Assembly: GCF_001424905.1 (NCBI RefSeq)
Contig: NZ_LMCU01000001.1
Coordinates: forward strand, 1,047,480 to 1,111,479
Origin: Leifsonia sp. Root112D2
GTDB taxonomy: Bacteria > Actinomycetota > Actinomycetes > Actinomycetales > Microbacteriaceae
Reading direction: 5' to 3'
DNA length: 64,000 bases
The first letter of the stretch is position 1, and each line of letters opens with the position of its first letter. Shown here one piece after another: positions 40,848-49,511 of the stretch. The notes beneath the pieces were generated by a model. The model had not been told where the DNA came from, did no database searches, and saw nothing but the letters and a program-made list of their open reading frames with translations. Both the position numbers and the translations under genes were made by a program.

Positions 40848-41621
40848 ATGCTTCCCGCTGCTGTCTATTCGTGGTTTGTCTCTCTCGAGATCGCACTGGC
40901 GGTTGTAACCTTCGTTGCGCTGTGCTTCATCGTCGCCCCGTACGGCGGCAGACACGGCCGCGCCGGATGGGGGCCGACCGTGCCCGCCCGCGTCGGATGG
41001 GTGATCATGGAGGCGCCGGCATCCATTCTCTTTCTCATCTTCTATCTGCTGGGCGATCACCGCGGTGAGCTTGTGCCGATCATTTTTCTCGTTCTTTGGC
41101 AGGCGCATTACCTGCAGCGAGCGTTCGTGTACCCATTCCTCATGCGTTCGGGCAGTCGGATGCCCGTCGTCGTGATGCTCATGGCGATGGCGTTCAATCT
41201 GCTCAACACCTGGGTGAACGCGCGGTGGATCTCGCAGTACGGCTCGTACCCGGCATCGTGGCTGGGTGACCCGCGGTTCTGGATCGGGGTCGTGCTCTTC
41301 GTGGGCGGATACGCGCTGAACGTGACCTCGGACCGAATCCTGCGACGACTGCGCCGGTCGAAGACGGCAGGCGCCGCGACGGGCGGGTATTCGATCCCGC
41401 AGGGTGGCGGCTACCGCTTCGTCTCGAGCCCGAACTATCTGGGCGAGATCATCGAATGGACGGGCTGGGCGATCGCCACGTGGTCGATCGCTGGGCTCGC
41501 GTTCGCCCTGTACACGTTCGCGAACCTTGCGCCGCGGGCCATGGCCAACCACCGCTGGTATCAGCAGACCTTCGACGACTACCCCGCCGAGCGCAAGGCG
41601 CTCATCCCCTACGTCATCTGA
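40848..41621 (+). CDS. DUF1295 / steroid 5-alpha-reductase family membrane protein
   Basis: 257 residues with about six membrane helices. The C-terminal motifs (SSPNYLGEIIEWTGWAIATW and HRWYQQTFDDYPAERKALIP) are those of the 3-oxo-5-alpha-steroid 4-dehydrogenase C-terminal domain, which binds NADPH. Bacterial members act on steroids or isoprenoid lipids. The substrate here is unknown. Confidence 0.85.
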   Translation: MLPAAVYSWFVSLEIALAVVTFVALCFIVAPYGGRHGRAGWGPTVPARVGWVIMEAPASILFLIFYLLGDHRGELVPIIFLVLWQAHYLQRAFVYPFLMRSGSRMPVVVMLMAMAFNLLNTWVNARWISQYGSYPASWLGDPRFWIGVVLFVGGYALNVTSDRILRRLRRSKTAGAATGGYSIPQGGGYRFVSSPNYLGEIIEWTGWAIATWSIAGLAFALYTFANLAPRAMANHRWYQQTFDDYPAERKALIPYVI

Positions 41622-41644
41622 GGCGTCGGCTGGTCAGTCGGTAC

Positions 41645-41691
41645 GGCGGTTTCGAGACGCGCTCGTTCCTCGCGCTCCTCAACCAGCGGGA
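41645..41691. repeat. REP-like repeat family B, copy between DUF1295 gene and purB
   Basis: GGTTTCGAGACGCGCTCGTT and CGCGCTCCTCAACCAGCGGG, the reverse orientation of the CCGCTGGTTGAG / TCTCGAAACC element at 61967-62066. It lies between two convergent genes. Confidence 0.75.
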
Positions 41692-41703
41692 GCGTCACCG
41701 CGT

Positions 41704-43086
41704 TCAGTCGAGGTAATTGACGAGGGCGTCGGCGAGGCCCGCGTAGCCGGCGGGGGTGAGCGCGAGCAGGCGCGCACGCGCATCCTCGCCGATGTCGAGC
41801 GCTTCAACGAAGCGGGCCAGATCGCCGGCCCCGATGCGCTTGCCGCGGGTGAGCTCCTTGAGCATCGCGTACGGGTCCTCGATCGAGGAGCGGCCGGCGG
41901 TGACCTCCGCGCGAATCACGGTCTGAATCGCCTCGCCCAGAATCTCCCAGTTCGCGTCGAGATCGGATGCGAGCAGGCCGGCATCCAGGTCGATCTCGCC
42001 CAGCCCGCGCTGCAGGTTATCGAGCGCGAGCAGCGAGTGACCGAGGCCGACGCCGATGTTGCGTTGCGTGGTGGAGTCGGTGAGGTCGCGCTGCAGGCGG
42101 CTGGTCACGAGGGTCGCGGCGAGCGAATCGAGCACGGCAGAGCTCAGCTCGAGGTTCGCCTCGGCGTTCTCGAAGCGGATCGGGTTGATCTTGTGCGGCA
42201 TCGTGGAGGAGCCGGTCGCGCCTGCCTGCGGAATCTGCCTGAAGTAGCCGAGCGAAATGTAGGTCCAGACATCCGTCGCCAGATTGTGCAGCACACGGTT
42301 GGCGTGCGAAACGCGGGCGTACAACTCGGCCTGCCAGTCGTGCGACTCGATCTGGGTGGTCAGCGGGTTCCAGTCGAGGCCGAGCGACTCGACGAACTCG
42401 CGAGAGATGGCCGGCCAGTCTGCCGAGGGATCCGCGGCCAGATGCGCCGCAAAGGTGCCCGTGGCGCCGCTGAACTTGCCCAGGTATTCGGTGCCCTCGA
42501 TCTGCGAGCGGATGCGCTGCAGCCGGTACACGAACACGGCAAGTTCCTTGCCCATTGTGGTGGGGGTTGCCGGCTGGCCGTGGGTGCGGGCGAGCATGGC
42601 ATCCGCCCGGTGCTTCTCCGCCATCTCGCGCAGCACGGCGAGAACGGCGTCGAGCTTGGGCAGCCACACGGCGGTGACGGCCGCCTTGACCGTGAGCGCA
42701 TAGGAAAGGTTGTTGATGTCTTCGCTGGTTGCGGCAAAGTGGGTGAGCTCGGCGATGGCATCGAGACCCAGCGCGTGCAGGCGTGAGCGCACCAGATACT
42801 CGACGGCCTTCACGTCGTGGCGCGTTGTGGCCTCGAGCGTGGCGAGTTCGTCGATCTCGGGCTGCCCGAAGTCGGTAACCAGGCCACGCAGCGAGGCGAT
42901 CTTGGCATCGCTGAGTGGCTCGGCGCCGAACATGCGGTGCCCGGTGAGGTAGATGAGCCACTCGACCTCGACGTGCACGCGGGCACGGTTGAGCCCGGCC
43001 TCGGAGAGGTGGTCGCCGAGCTCGGTGACGGCGGCACGGTAGCGGCCGTCGAGCGGGCTGAGGGGTTGCGGGGGCAGGGTGGTCAT
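41704..43086 (-). CDS. purB: Adenylosuccinate lyase
   Basis: 460 residues of the fumarase/aspartase superfamily. The signature is GSSTMPHKINP (written GATGSSTMPHKINPIRFEN in context), with THFAATSEDINN and RTHGQPATPTTMGKE. It acts twice in purine synthesis, releasing fumarate from SAICAR and from adenylosuccinate. Its start lies in an ATGA overlap with the phosphatase gene. Confidence 0.96.
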   Translation of the reverse strand: MTTLPPQPLSPLDGRYRAAVTELGDHLSEAGLNRARVHVEVEWLIYLTGHRMFGAEPLSDAKIASLRGLVTDFGQPEIDELATLEATTRHDVKAVEYLVRSRLHALGLDAIAELTHFAATSEDINNLSYALTVKAAVTAVWLPKLDAVLAVLREMAEKHRADAMLARTHGQPATPTTMGKELAVFVYRLQRIRSQIEGTEYLGKFSGATGTFAAHLAADPSADWPAISREFVESLGLDWNPLTTQIESHDWQAELYARVSHANRVLHNLATDVWTYISLGYFRQIPQAGATGSSTMPHKINPIRFENAEANLELSSAVLDSLAATLVTSRLQRDLTDSTTQRNIGVGLGHSLLALDNLQRGLGEIDLDAGLLASDLDANWEILGEAIQTVIRAEVTAGRSSIEDPYAMLKELTRGKRIGAGDLARFVEALDIGEDARARLLALTPAGYAGLADALVNYLD

Positions 43087-43661
43087 GAGGCGGTGCCTTT
43101 CGTGGGCGACGAGCCCGTCGGGGGCGTGGCGGCGCGGGGTGTGGCGGCGCGCAGGGCCGGTTCGAGCTGGGCGAAGAGCGAGCGTGAGGCGGTCTCGATG
43201 GTTGCCAGCACCGAGTCGAACATGGCCGCATCCGAGTAATACGGATCGGGAACGTCGCTCTGGGCGGCCAGCGCAGGGTCGAAGGAAAGCAGCAGCTGCA
43301 CCTTGCTGGCCTCGACGTCGTTCGGTGCCCAGGTGCGCAGCACGCGCTCGTGGCTGCGGTCGAGCACGACCACAAGGTCGAGGCGTTCGAACCACTCGGT
43401 CTCGAACTGGCGGGCACGGTGGAGTTCGCCGTCGTAGCCGCGACGGGCGAGGGCTGCGATGGTGCGGGCATCCGCCTTCTCGCCCACATGCCAATCGCCG
43501 GTGCCGGCGGAGCTCACCTGCACGCGGTGCTGCAGGCCGGCCTTGCTCACGATGTCGCGAAAAACCACCTCGGCCATCGGGGAGCGGCAGATGTTGCCGG
43601 TGCACACGAAACAGAGCCGGAACGGCGCGGGCTGCTCGTCGGCGTCCGGCGCAAAGGTCAT
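43083..43661 (-). CDS. Low-molecular-weight protein tyrosine phosphatase
   Basis: 192 residues from ATG 43661. The P-loop is VCTGNICRS with Cys20 and Arg26 (C-X5-R), and the acid is in VPDPYY. A Pro/Ala/Thr-rich tail of about 25 residues ends the protein. It removes phosphate from tyrosines, in other actinobacteria on envelope or host targets. It is translationally coupled to purB. Confidence 0.92.
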   Translation of the reverse strand: MTFAPDADEQPAPFRLCFVCTGNICRSPMAEVVFRDIVSKAGLQHRVQVSSAGTGDWHVGEKADARTIAALARRGYDGELHRARQFETEWFERLDLVVVLDRSHERVLRTWAPNDVEASKVQLLLSFDPALAAQSDVPDPYYSDAAMFDSVLATIETASRSLFAQLEPALRAATPRAATPPTGSSPTKGTAS

Positions 43662-43824
43662 GTCTCTATTGTGCTGCAGATTGAGAGGCGCGGGTGCGCG
43701 GGTGCCGGCATAGCTCATCCTCCCCAGCGCCTCTCAACGCCGGGTTCTCCACCGATCAGCCAGGATCCCGCCCCGACGGCGGGTGGCACGGGCAGGCTCT
43801 GAGGTGAGCAAAGGAGGCCCGCGA

Positions 43825-44202
43825 GTGGCGGCAGGGCAGGGCGACTATCTAGACGGGGTGCTCGGCCTGGGTTTAGGGCTAGGGCCGGGAACGGCACTGG
43901 CCTCGGCGTATCAGGAGCGCGCGCGTCTCCACACCCAGAGGGCAGCCGTCGCCCGACTCATCGACGAGGTCAGCCGGGGGCGATCAATGGTTCCGCCGGA
44001 TGCCGGCAGATTCTGGCAGTCGGATGCGCAGCGCGCGTACTCCGCGCGACTGCAGCAGTTGCGCGGCCAGCTTGCGCTCGCCCAGCTGAGTCTTGACGAC
44101 GCGCGAGACTCGATAGATCGCGCCCTGGAGCGTGTCGCGCTCGCCGTGACCGAGGCGCAGGCGGCAGCGCCATCGGCAGCGCAGGTGGGCCGCGATGGGT
44201 GA
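43825..44202 (+). CDS. WXG100-like small helical protein, 125 aa
   Basis: The start GTG 43825 has AAGGAGG 7 nt upstream. A Gly/Leu-rich N-terminal segment (LDGVLGLGLGLGPGTALA) is followed by two long helices separated by PDAGRFWQSDAQRAYSARLQ. The FW-Q-S-D-A-Q-A-Y pattern resembles the W-x-G turn of ESX/WXG100 proteins with Ser for Gly. It overlaps the next gene by 8 nt. The relation is a pattern match, not a firm family assignment. Confidence 0.7.
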   Translation: MAAGQGDYLDGVLGLGLGLGPGTALASAYQERARLHTQRAAVARLIDEVSRGRSMVPPDAGRFWQSDAQRAYSARLQQLRGQLALAQLSLDDARDSIDRALERVALAVTEAQAAAPSAAQVGRDG

Positions 44203-45685
44203 TCTCATCATCTCCGGCGGCGGACTCACCACCGTCGGCACCGACGAGATGCTCGAACACGCCCGGGAGCTCTCCGCGCTCGCGCCGCAGATCGAAGGGT
44301 GGGTTGTCACGCTTCTCTCCCCGGCGGCGCAACCGCCGGGCACGGCTCCGTCGCCGCAGTGGCGCGCAGACAGTCCGGAGGTGTACATGCTTGCGGCGCA
44401 CACCGCGCTGCGTGAGGCGGAAGAACAGGCGAAGCAACTGGCATCCGAACTGAATGAGGCTGCGGAGGGATACGGTCGCACTGAACGCATGATCCAGCAG
44501 TCCTCGCAGTTCGGCGGCGCGGCGCTGGGCTGGGTCATGGGGTTCGCGTCACCCATGGTGCTGCTCGCCGCGGTGTCTGCTGCGCTCTCCAGCGCTGTGG
44601 GGGTCCTTGCCGCAACGGCCTTCACCGGCTCGCCCGCCGCCACGCTGAAAAGGCTCAGCCTTGTCATTCGCCACAGCGGCATTCTGAGCAACCCGATGTT
44701 TGTCGCATTCGTGCGCACCACTATCTCGTCGGTCGACGACGGCATGCTCGGGGCGGCGCACCTGCCCTTGCCTCTTGCGCTCGGGCTCGATGACGACGCC
44801 ACCGGTTGGTTCGGTCTGCGCGGCGCGGCCACGGCGGTGGTGGCGCTCGCCGGGCCACGACTGCTCAAGGAGACAGCCGTCACGGCCACACCCTCGGGTG
44901 CGGCGGCTGCCGGCGGGCCACCGGCGGCGGGCGGATTCTCCGACCTGGCCGCACGCATCCCGCCGGGAGGAGTGGGCAAGCCGCAGGTGCGCATCGAGAA
45001 GTATCTCGGTGACGATGGCACGCCGCGCTGGATCGTCTACGCGGGCGGCACCGTCGACGGCGGCTTCGCGGCCACAACCGAGCCGTTCGACGACACCTCC
45101 AATGTTCAGGGTGTCGCCCAGCTCGACCCCGGTTCAGTGCGGGCCACGCTCGACGCATTGAGACAGGCCGGGGCAGAGCCCGGTGACGCGGTTCTCTCCG
45201 TCGGGTACTCGCAGGGTGGCATCGTGGCGACGGATGTCGTCACTCGCGGCGGTTACACCAACGCCGGCCTGGTGACATTCGGCTCCCCCACCGGCCAGAT
45301 GGACGTGCCGCCGGAGGTGCCGAATGTCGCCGTGGAGATCAACAACGACACGGTGCCGAGCCTCGGTGGCGACCCGAAGGATGCGCAGCACGGTGGGCTG
45401 GAGCGCACGGTCGTGCGGCGCACGATCTATGACGACACGCATCCGCCGCCGGCCGACCAATGGCTGCCCGCCCACAACATCGCGAACTATCGGGACACGG
45501 CGCGGCTGATGGACGACTCCGGCGACCCGCGCCTGAACGACATGCGCTCACGCATCGCCGATTTCACGGACGGCCGGCCGCCCGAGGTGAGCATGTGGCG
45601 CGCCGACCGAGTGCCTGCTGCGTCGCACGAAATCACGCTCGCGCCGGGACCAGCGCCCGCATTAACCCCTCACCCGGTGCTCTAA
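44195..45685 (+). CDS. Protein with WXG100-like N-terminus and alpha/beta-hydrolase C-terminus, 496 aa
   Basis: Residues 1-115 are helical with a WRADSPEVY turn and a long amphipathic helix (LREAEEQAKQLASELNEAAE). Two hydrophobic segments follow (GWVMGFASPMVLLAAVSA and AVGVLAATAFTG), then an Ala/Gly hinge at about 235-250. The C-terminal half has a nucleophile elbow VGYSQGG (GxSxG) and a likely catalytic His in LPAHNIANY. The architecture resembles actinobacterial type VII secretion-linked hydrolases. No ESX machinery lies in the window. Function is unassigned. Confidence 0.75.
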   Translation: MGDLIISGGGLTTVGTDEMLEHARELSALAPQIEGWVVTLLSPAAQPPGTAPSPQWRADSPEVYMLAAHTALREAEEQAKQLASELNEAAEGYGRTERMIQQSSQFGGAALGWVMGFASPMVLLAAVSAALSSAVGVLAATAFTGSPAATLKRLSLVIRHSGILSNPMFVAFVRTTISSVDDGMLGAAHLPLPLALGLDDDATGWFGLRGAATAVVALAGPRLLKETAVTATPSGAAAAGGPPAAGGFSDLAARIPPGGVGKPQVRIEKYLGDDGTPRWIVYAGGTVDGGFAATTEPFDDTSNVQGVAQLDPGSVRATLDALRQAGAEPGDAVLSVGYSQGGIVATDVVTRGGYTNAGLVTFGSPTGQMDVPPEVPNVAVEINNDTVPSLGGDPKDAQHGGLERTVVRRTIYDDTHPPPADQWLPAHNIANYRDTARLMDDSGDPRLNDMRSRIADFTDGRPPEVSMWRADRVPAASHEITLAPGPAPALTPHPVL

Positions 45686-45719
45686 GTGGCAAAAGAGGGC
45701 GGAGAAGAGAAGGCGGTGG

Positions 45720-46109
45720 CTATCGTCTCGTGAGCGGCCGGGCGAAGAGGCCGATGATCCAGCTGATGATCGCCAGCACCAGAGCGCCGAGCACCCCGGC
45801 CCAGAATCCGGAGACGGTCAGGCCGAAGCCCATCAGGCCACTGATCCAGGAGACGAGCAACAGCAGCAGGCCGTTGACGATAAGCGCAATGAGGCCCAGC
45901 GTGAGGATATACAGCGGGAACGCCACCACACGAATGGCGGTGCCCACCACGCCGTTGACCACGCCGAAGATCAGCGCGACCAGAAGATACGTCAGAAGGG
46001 TGGGCAGCGTGCCGCCGGGAGAAAATGGCGTCACGGTGACTCCCGACACGATGAGGGTCGTCAGCCACAGGGCAAGGGCGTTGATGATCAGCTTCACCAG
46101 GAATCTCAT
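45720..46109 (-). CDS. Phage holin-4-2 family / YvlD-like membrane protein
   Basis: 129 residues with four membrane helices and short loops (LIINALALWLTTLIVSGVTV, LLTYLLVALIFGVVNGVVG). The GVVNGVVG and LTLGLIALIVNGLLLLL motifs are typical of PF04020 (phage holin 4-2), which in most bacteria is not phage-derived and has no known function. It diverges from the aminotransferase gene. Confidence 0.85.
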   Translation of the reverse strand: MRFLVKLIINALALWLTTLIVSGVTVTPFSPGGTLPTLLTYLLVALIFGVVNGVVGTAIRVVAFPLYILTLGLIALIVNGLLLLLVSWISGLMGFGLTVSGFWAGVLGALVLAIISWIIGLFARPLTRR

Positions 46110-46148
46110 GGCTCCACTATGTCAGCGTCGCGCGAGTAAGTTAACCCT

Positions 46149-47255
46149 GTGACCACGCCCGAGCCTCTGCCCGTGAAAGTGCGCCCCGAAATCGCTGCGA
46201 CGGCCGCGTATGCGCAGGGCCGCACGCCTTCTGCCGACGGCTTCAAGCTGTCGAGCAATGAGAATCCGTATGCGCCGCTGCCGGGGGTGCTCGCGGCGGT
46301 GGCAGCGGCATCCGCTCTCAACCGGTATCCGGATGCGCAGGCCACCGCGCTGCGAGCGCGGCTTGCCGAGCGCTTCGATGTGGCCATCGAGAGGGTGCTC
46401 GTCGGCTCGGGATCGGTGGCGCTGCTCGCGCAATTCATCTCGGCAGCGGCCGGAGCCGGCGATGAGGTTCTCTACGCGTGGCGGTCGTTCGAGGCCTACC
46501 CCGGGCTGGTCACTGTCGCCGGCGCGACGAGCGTACGCGTGCCCGTGCTCGCCGACGGAAGACACGACCTGCCCGCGATGGCCGCAGCCGTCACCGAGCG
46601 CACCCGGGTGATCATCGTGTGCACGCCCAACAACCCCACGAGCACCATCGTCACAAAAGACGAGTTCGCCACGTTCATGGCGGCCGTGCCCTCCGACGTG
46701 CTCGTGCTGCTCGACGAGGCGTACGGCGAGTTCGAGACCGACGCGGATGCCGTCGACGGCACGCCGCTGCTCGCCGACCACCGCAATCTGGTGGTGCTGC
46801 GCACCTTCTCCAAGGCGTACGGCCTCGCGGCGCTGCGCATCGGATACGCCGTCGGACACCCGGCGATTCTCGCCGCCGCGCACTCGGCTGCCATCCCGCT
46901 TTCCGTCACCGAGGTCGCCCAAGCCGCCGCCCTGGCATCCATCGACCTCGAAGAAGAACTCATGGAGCGGGTCGCTCGCATTGCCCTGCAGCGTGATCAC
47001 ACGCGGCAGGCGTTGCTCGAGCAGGGCTGGAACATTCCCGAGGCGCAGGGCAACTTCGTCTGGTTGCCGACCGGTGAGGCCACAAATGCCGCCGCCGACG
47101 CCTTCTTCGACGCCGGGCTCTCCGTGCGGCCATTCCACCCCGACGGCATCCGCGTGAGCATCGGCGAGCCGGAGTCTGTGGAGAAACTCCTAAAGATTTC
47201 GCAGGAGATTGTGCGGACGCTACCAAATGGGCATCCGGGCAAGCGGTTAGGTTAG
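46149..47255 (+). CDS. HisC-type aminotransferase
   Basis: 368 residues from GTG 46149. Fold-type I motifs are KLSSNENPYAPLP, RYPDAQATALRARLA, CTPNNPTST, the aspartate LLDEAYGEF and the PLP lysine in RTFSKAYGLAALRIGY. This family covers histidinol-phosphate and aromatic/branched amino-acid aminotransferases. It ends only 4 nt before the E1alpha gene of an oxoacid dehydrogenase, which favours a role in supplying 2-oxoacids over histidine synthesis. That reading is inference from position. Confidence 0.88.
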   Translation: MTTPEPLPVKVRPEIAATAAYAQGRTPSADGFKLSSNENPYAPLPGVLAAVAAASALNRYPDAQATALRARLAERFDVAIERVLVGSGSVALLAQFISAAAGAGDEVLYAWRSFEAYPGLVTVAGATSVRVPVLADGRHDLPAMAAAVTERTRVIIVCTPNNPTSTIVTKDEFATFMAAVPSDVLVLLDEAYGEFETDADAVDGTPLLADHRNLVVLRTFSKAYGLAALRIGYAVGHPAILAAAHSAAIPLSVTEVAQAAALASIDLEEELMERVARIALQRDHTRQALLEQGWNIPEAQGNFVWLPTGEATNAAADAFFDAGLSVRPFHPDGIRVSIGEPESVEKLLKISQEIVRTLPNGHPGKRLG

Positions 47256-47259
47256 ATGG

Positions 47260-48396
47260 GTGTCTGCCACCTCTGAGAACCACAGAACCACGCCGACGGT
47301 CCAATTCCTCACCGTGGACGGGCGGTTCGCGCCGAGCGAGAGCGCAGACGAATACCTGCCCTACCTCGAGCGGCTGAGCGAAGACGACCACCGCCGGTTC
47401 TACCGCGACATGGTCGTGATGCGGAAGTTCGACATCGAGGCTGCCAACCTGCAGCGCCAGGGCCAGCTCGCACTCTGGGTGCCCAGCCACGGCCAGGAGG
47501 CCGCCCAGGTCGGCTCCGCCTACGCGGCCCGTGCGCAGGATCACATCTTTCCCTCCTACCGCGAACATGCCATCGGCATGATTCGCGGCATCGACCTCGT
47601 CGACATCCTGCGGCTGCTGCGCGGCATCACCCTCGGCGGCTGGGTTCCCGAGGAACACGGCAACTTTCACCTCTACTCACTCGTGCTCGCCTCGCAGACG
47701 CTGCACGCCACCGGCTACGCCATGGGTATGCAGCTCGACGGCGCGACCGGCACCGGCAACCCCGGGACGGATGCCGCGGTGCTCGTCTATTTCGGTGACG
47801 GCGCCTCCTCGCAGGGCGACGTGAGCGAGTCGCTCGTCTTCGCCGCCAGCTACCAGACCCCGCAGGTCTTCTTCCTGCAGAACAACCACTGGGCCATCTC
47901 GGTTCCTGTCGAACGCCAGTCGCGCACTCCCCTGTATCTGCGCGGCAGCGGATTCGGCGTGCCGGGTACGCGCATCGACGGCAACGATGTGCTCGCGGGC
48001 TTCGCCGTCACCTCCAAGTGGTTGGATGACGCGCGAGAGGGCCACGGTCCGGCGCTCATCGAGGCGCTCACGTATCGCATCGGCGCGCACACCACCGCCG
48101 ACGACCCCACGAAGTACCGCACCGACGACGAACTGCAGTCCTGGATCCAGCGCGACCCGATAGCCCGCTTCCGCACCTATCTGCAGGGCCGTGGCGTCGA
48201 GCAGGAGTTTCTCGACTCCGTCGAGCAGGAGGCGGACGATCTCGCCTCGGATGCCCGCCATCGCACTCTCGCGCTCGGCGTTCCTCCCATCGACACCGTG
48301 TTCGACAATGTGTACGCGGAGCAGCATCCGCTCATCGACGAACAGAAGGAATGGCTGCATCGCTACGAGGCGTCGTTCGGGCAGGAGCAGGCATGA
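47260..48396 (+). CDS. 2-oxoacid dehydrogenase E1 alpha subunit (branched-chain type)
   Basis: 378 residues from GTG 47260. The thiamine diphosphate motif runs from GDGASSQGD (179-187) to the Asn pair at 208-209 (LQNNHW). MVVMRKFDIEAANLQRQGQ and PSYREHAIG are standard E1alpha motifs. It binds ThDP and decarboxylates the 2-oxoacid. It overlaps the E1beta start by ATGA. Whether the true substrate is branched-chain oxoacids or pyruvate cannot be fully decided by reading. Confidence 0.92.
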   Translation: MSATSENHRTTPTVQFLTVDGRFAPSESADEYLPYLERLSEDDHRRFYRDMVVMRKFDIEAANLQRQGQLALWVPSHGQEAAQVGSAYAARAQDHIFPSYREHAIGMIRGIDLVDILRLLRGITLGGWVPEEHGNFHLYSLVLASQTLHATGYAMGMQLDGATGTGNPGTDAAVLVYFGDGASSQGDVSESLVFAASYQTPQVFFLQNNHWAISVPVERQSRTPLYLRGSGFGVPGTRIDGNDVLAGFAVTSKWLDDAREGHGPALIEALTYRIGAHTTADDPTKYRTDDELQSWIQRDPIARFRTYLQGRGVEQEFLDSVEQEADDLASDARHRTLALGVPPIDTVFDNVYAEQHPLIDEQKEWLHRYEASFGQEQA

Positions 48397-49472
48397 GCGA
48401 CGGCCAGATGACGAGCGAAGCGCAGCCGGTAATCGAGACGGAGCCGCAGACGCACGAGCAGACGACGGATGCCTCCCCCACGCAGCAGCAGACGGGCATC
48501 CGCTCGATGCCCTTCGGCAAGGCGCTGAATGCCGGGCTGCGCGCCGCGCTGACGAACGATCCCCAGGTTCTGCTGATGGGCGAGGACATCGGCCCGCTCG
48601 GGGGCGTCTACCGCATCACCGAGGGTCTGCACGCCGAGTTCGGTGAGAAGCGCGTGCTCGACACTCCACTCGCCGAATCCGGCATCGTGGGAACAGCGAT
48701 CGGTCTGGCCATGCGCGGATACCGACCGGTGTGCGAGATTCAATTCGACGGATTCGTCTTCCCGGCCTTCGACCAGATCACCACGCAACTCTCACGCATG
48801 CGCAACCGGCACGAGGGTGCGGTGTCGATGCCGATAGTCATTCGCATTCCGTTCGGCGGCGGCATCGGCTCCATCGAGCATCACTCAGAGAGCCCCGAGG
48901 CGTACTTCGCGCACACCCCCGGACTGCGGGTGGTTGCCCCGAGCACCCCGAACGACGCGTACTGGATGATTCAGGAGGCGATTGCCTCCGACGACCCGGT
49001 GATCTTCTTCGAGCCGAAAAGTCGCTATTTCGCCAAGGGCGAGGTGGACTTCTCGGCGCCCGTCGCGCCGCTACATGCCAGCCGGGTGGCCCGCGTCGGC
49101 AGCGACGTCACGCTCGTCGGGTACGGCGCCATGGTCGACACGATGCTGCACGCCGCCGAGCTCGCGAGCCAGGAGGGCACGAGCATAGAGGTCATCGACG
49201 TGCGCTCCATCTCCCCCCTCGATTTCGCGCCGATCCTCGAGTCGGTGCGCAAGACCGGCCGTCTCGTGGTGGCGCAGGAGGCGTATGGCTTCGTGAGCGT
49301 CGCATCCGAAATTGCCGCAACGGTCGCCGAGAAGGCGTTCTACTCGCTCGAGGCACCCGTGCTGCGGGTGGCGGCGTTCGATACTCCGTACCCGCCGTCG
49401 AAGCTCGAGAACAAGTACGTGCCCGACGCCGACCGCATTCTCGAGGCTGTCGACCGCAGCCTGGCCTTCTAA
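48393..49472 (+). CDS. 2-oxoacid dehydrogenase E1 beta subunit
   Basis: 359 residues from ATG 48393. After a variable acidic leader of about 30 residues, the transketolase fold carries LMGEDIGPLGGVYRITEG, VLDTPLAESGIVGTAIGLA and the C-terminal YPPSKLENKYVPDADRIL. With E1alpha it forms the heterotetrameric decarboxylase. Confidence 0.93.
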   Translation: MSDGQMTSEAQPVIETEPQTHEQTTDASPTQQQTGIRSMPFGKALNAGLRAALTNDPQVLLMGEDIGPLGGVYRITEGLHAEFGEKRVLDTPLAESGIVGTAIGLAMRGYRPVCEIQFDGFVFPAFDQITTQLSRMRNRHEGAVSMPIVIRIPFGGGIGSIEHHSESPEAYFAHTPGLRVVAPSTPNDAYWMIQEAIASDDPVIFFEPKSRYFAKGEVDFSAPVAPLHASRVARVGSDVTLVGYGAMVDTMLHAAELASQEGTSIEVIDVRSISPLDFAPILESVRKTGRLVVAQEAYGFVSVASEIAATVAEKAFYSLEAPVLRVAAFDTPYPPSKLENKYVPDADRILEAVDRSLAF

Positions 49473-49511
49473 CGGGTCCGTACCCGTTTCGCGCACCGCT
49501 AAGGAGTCACC

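Noticed and set aside
45720..46109. Prophage remnant suggested by a holin-like gene
   Set aside because: This holin-4-2 family is chromosomal in most bacteria and no other phage genes are nearby.
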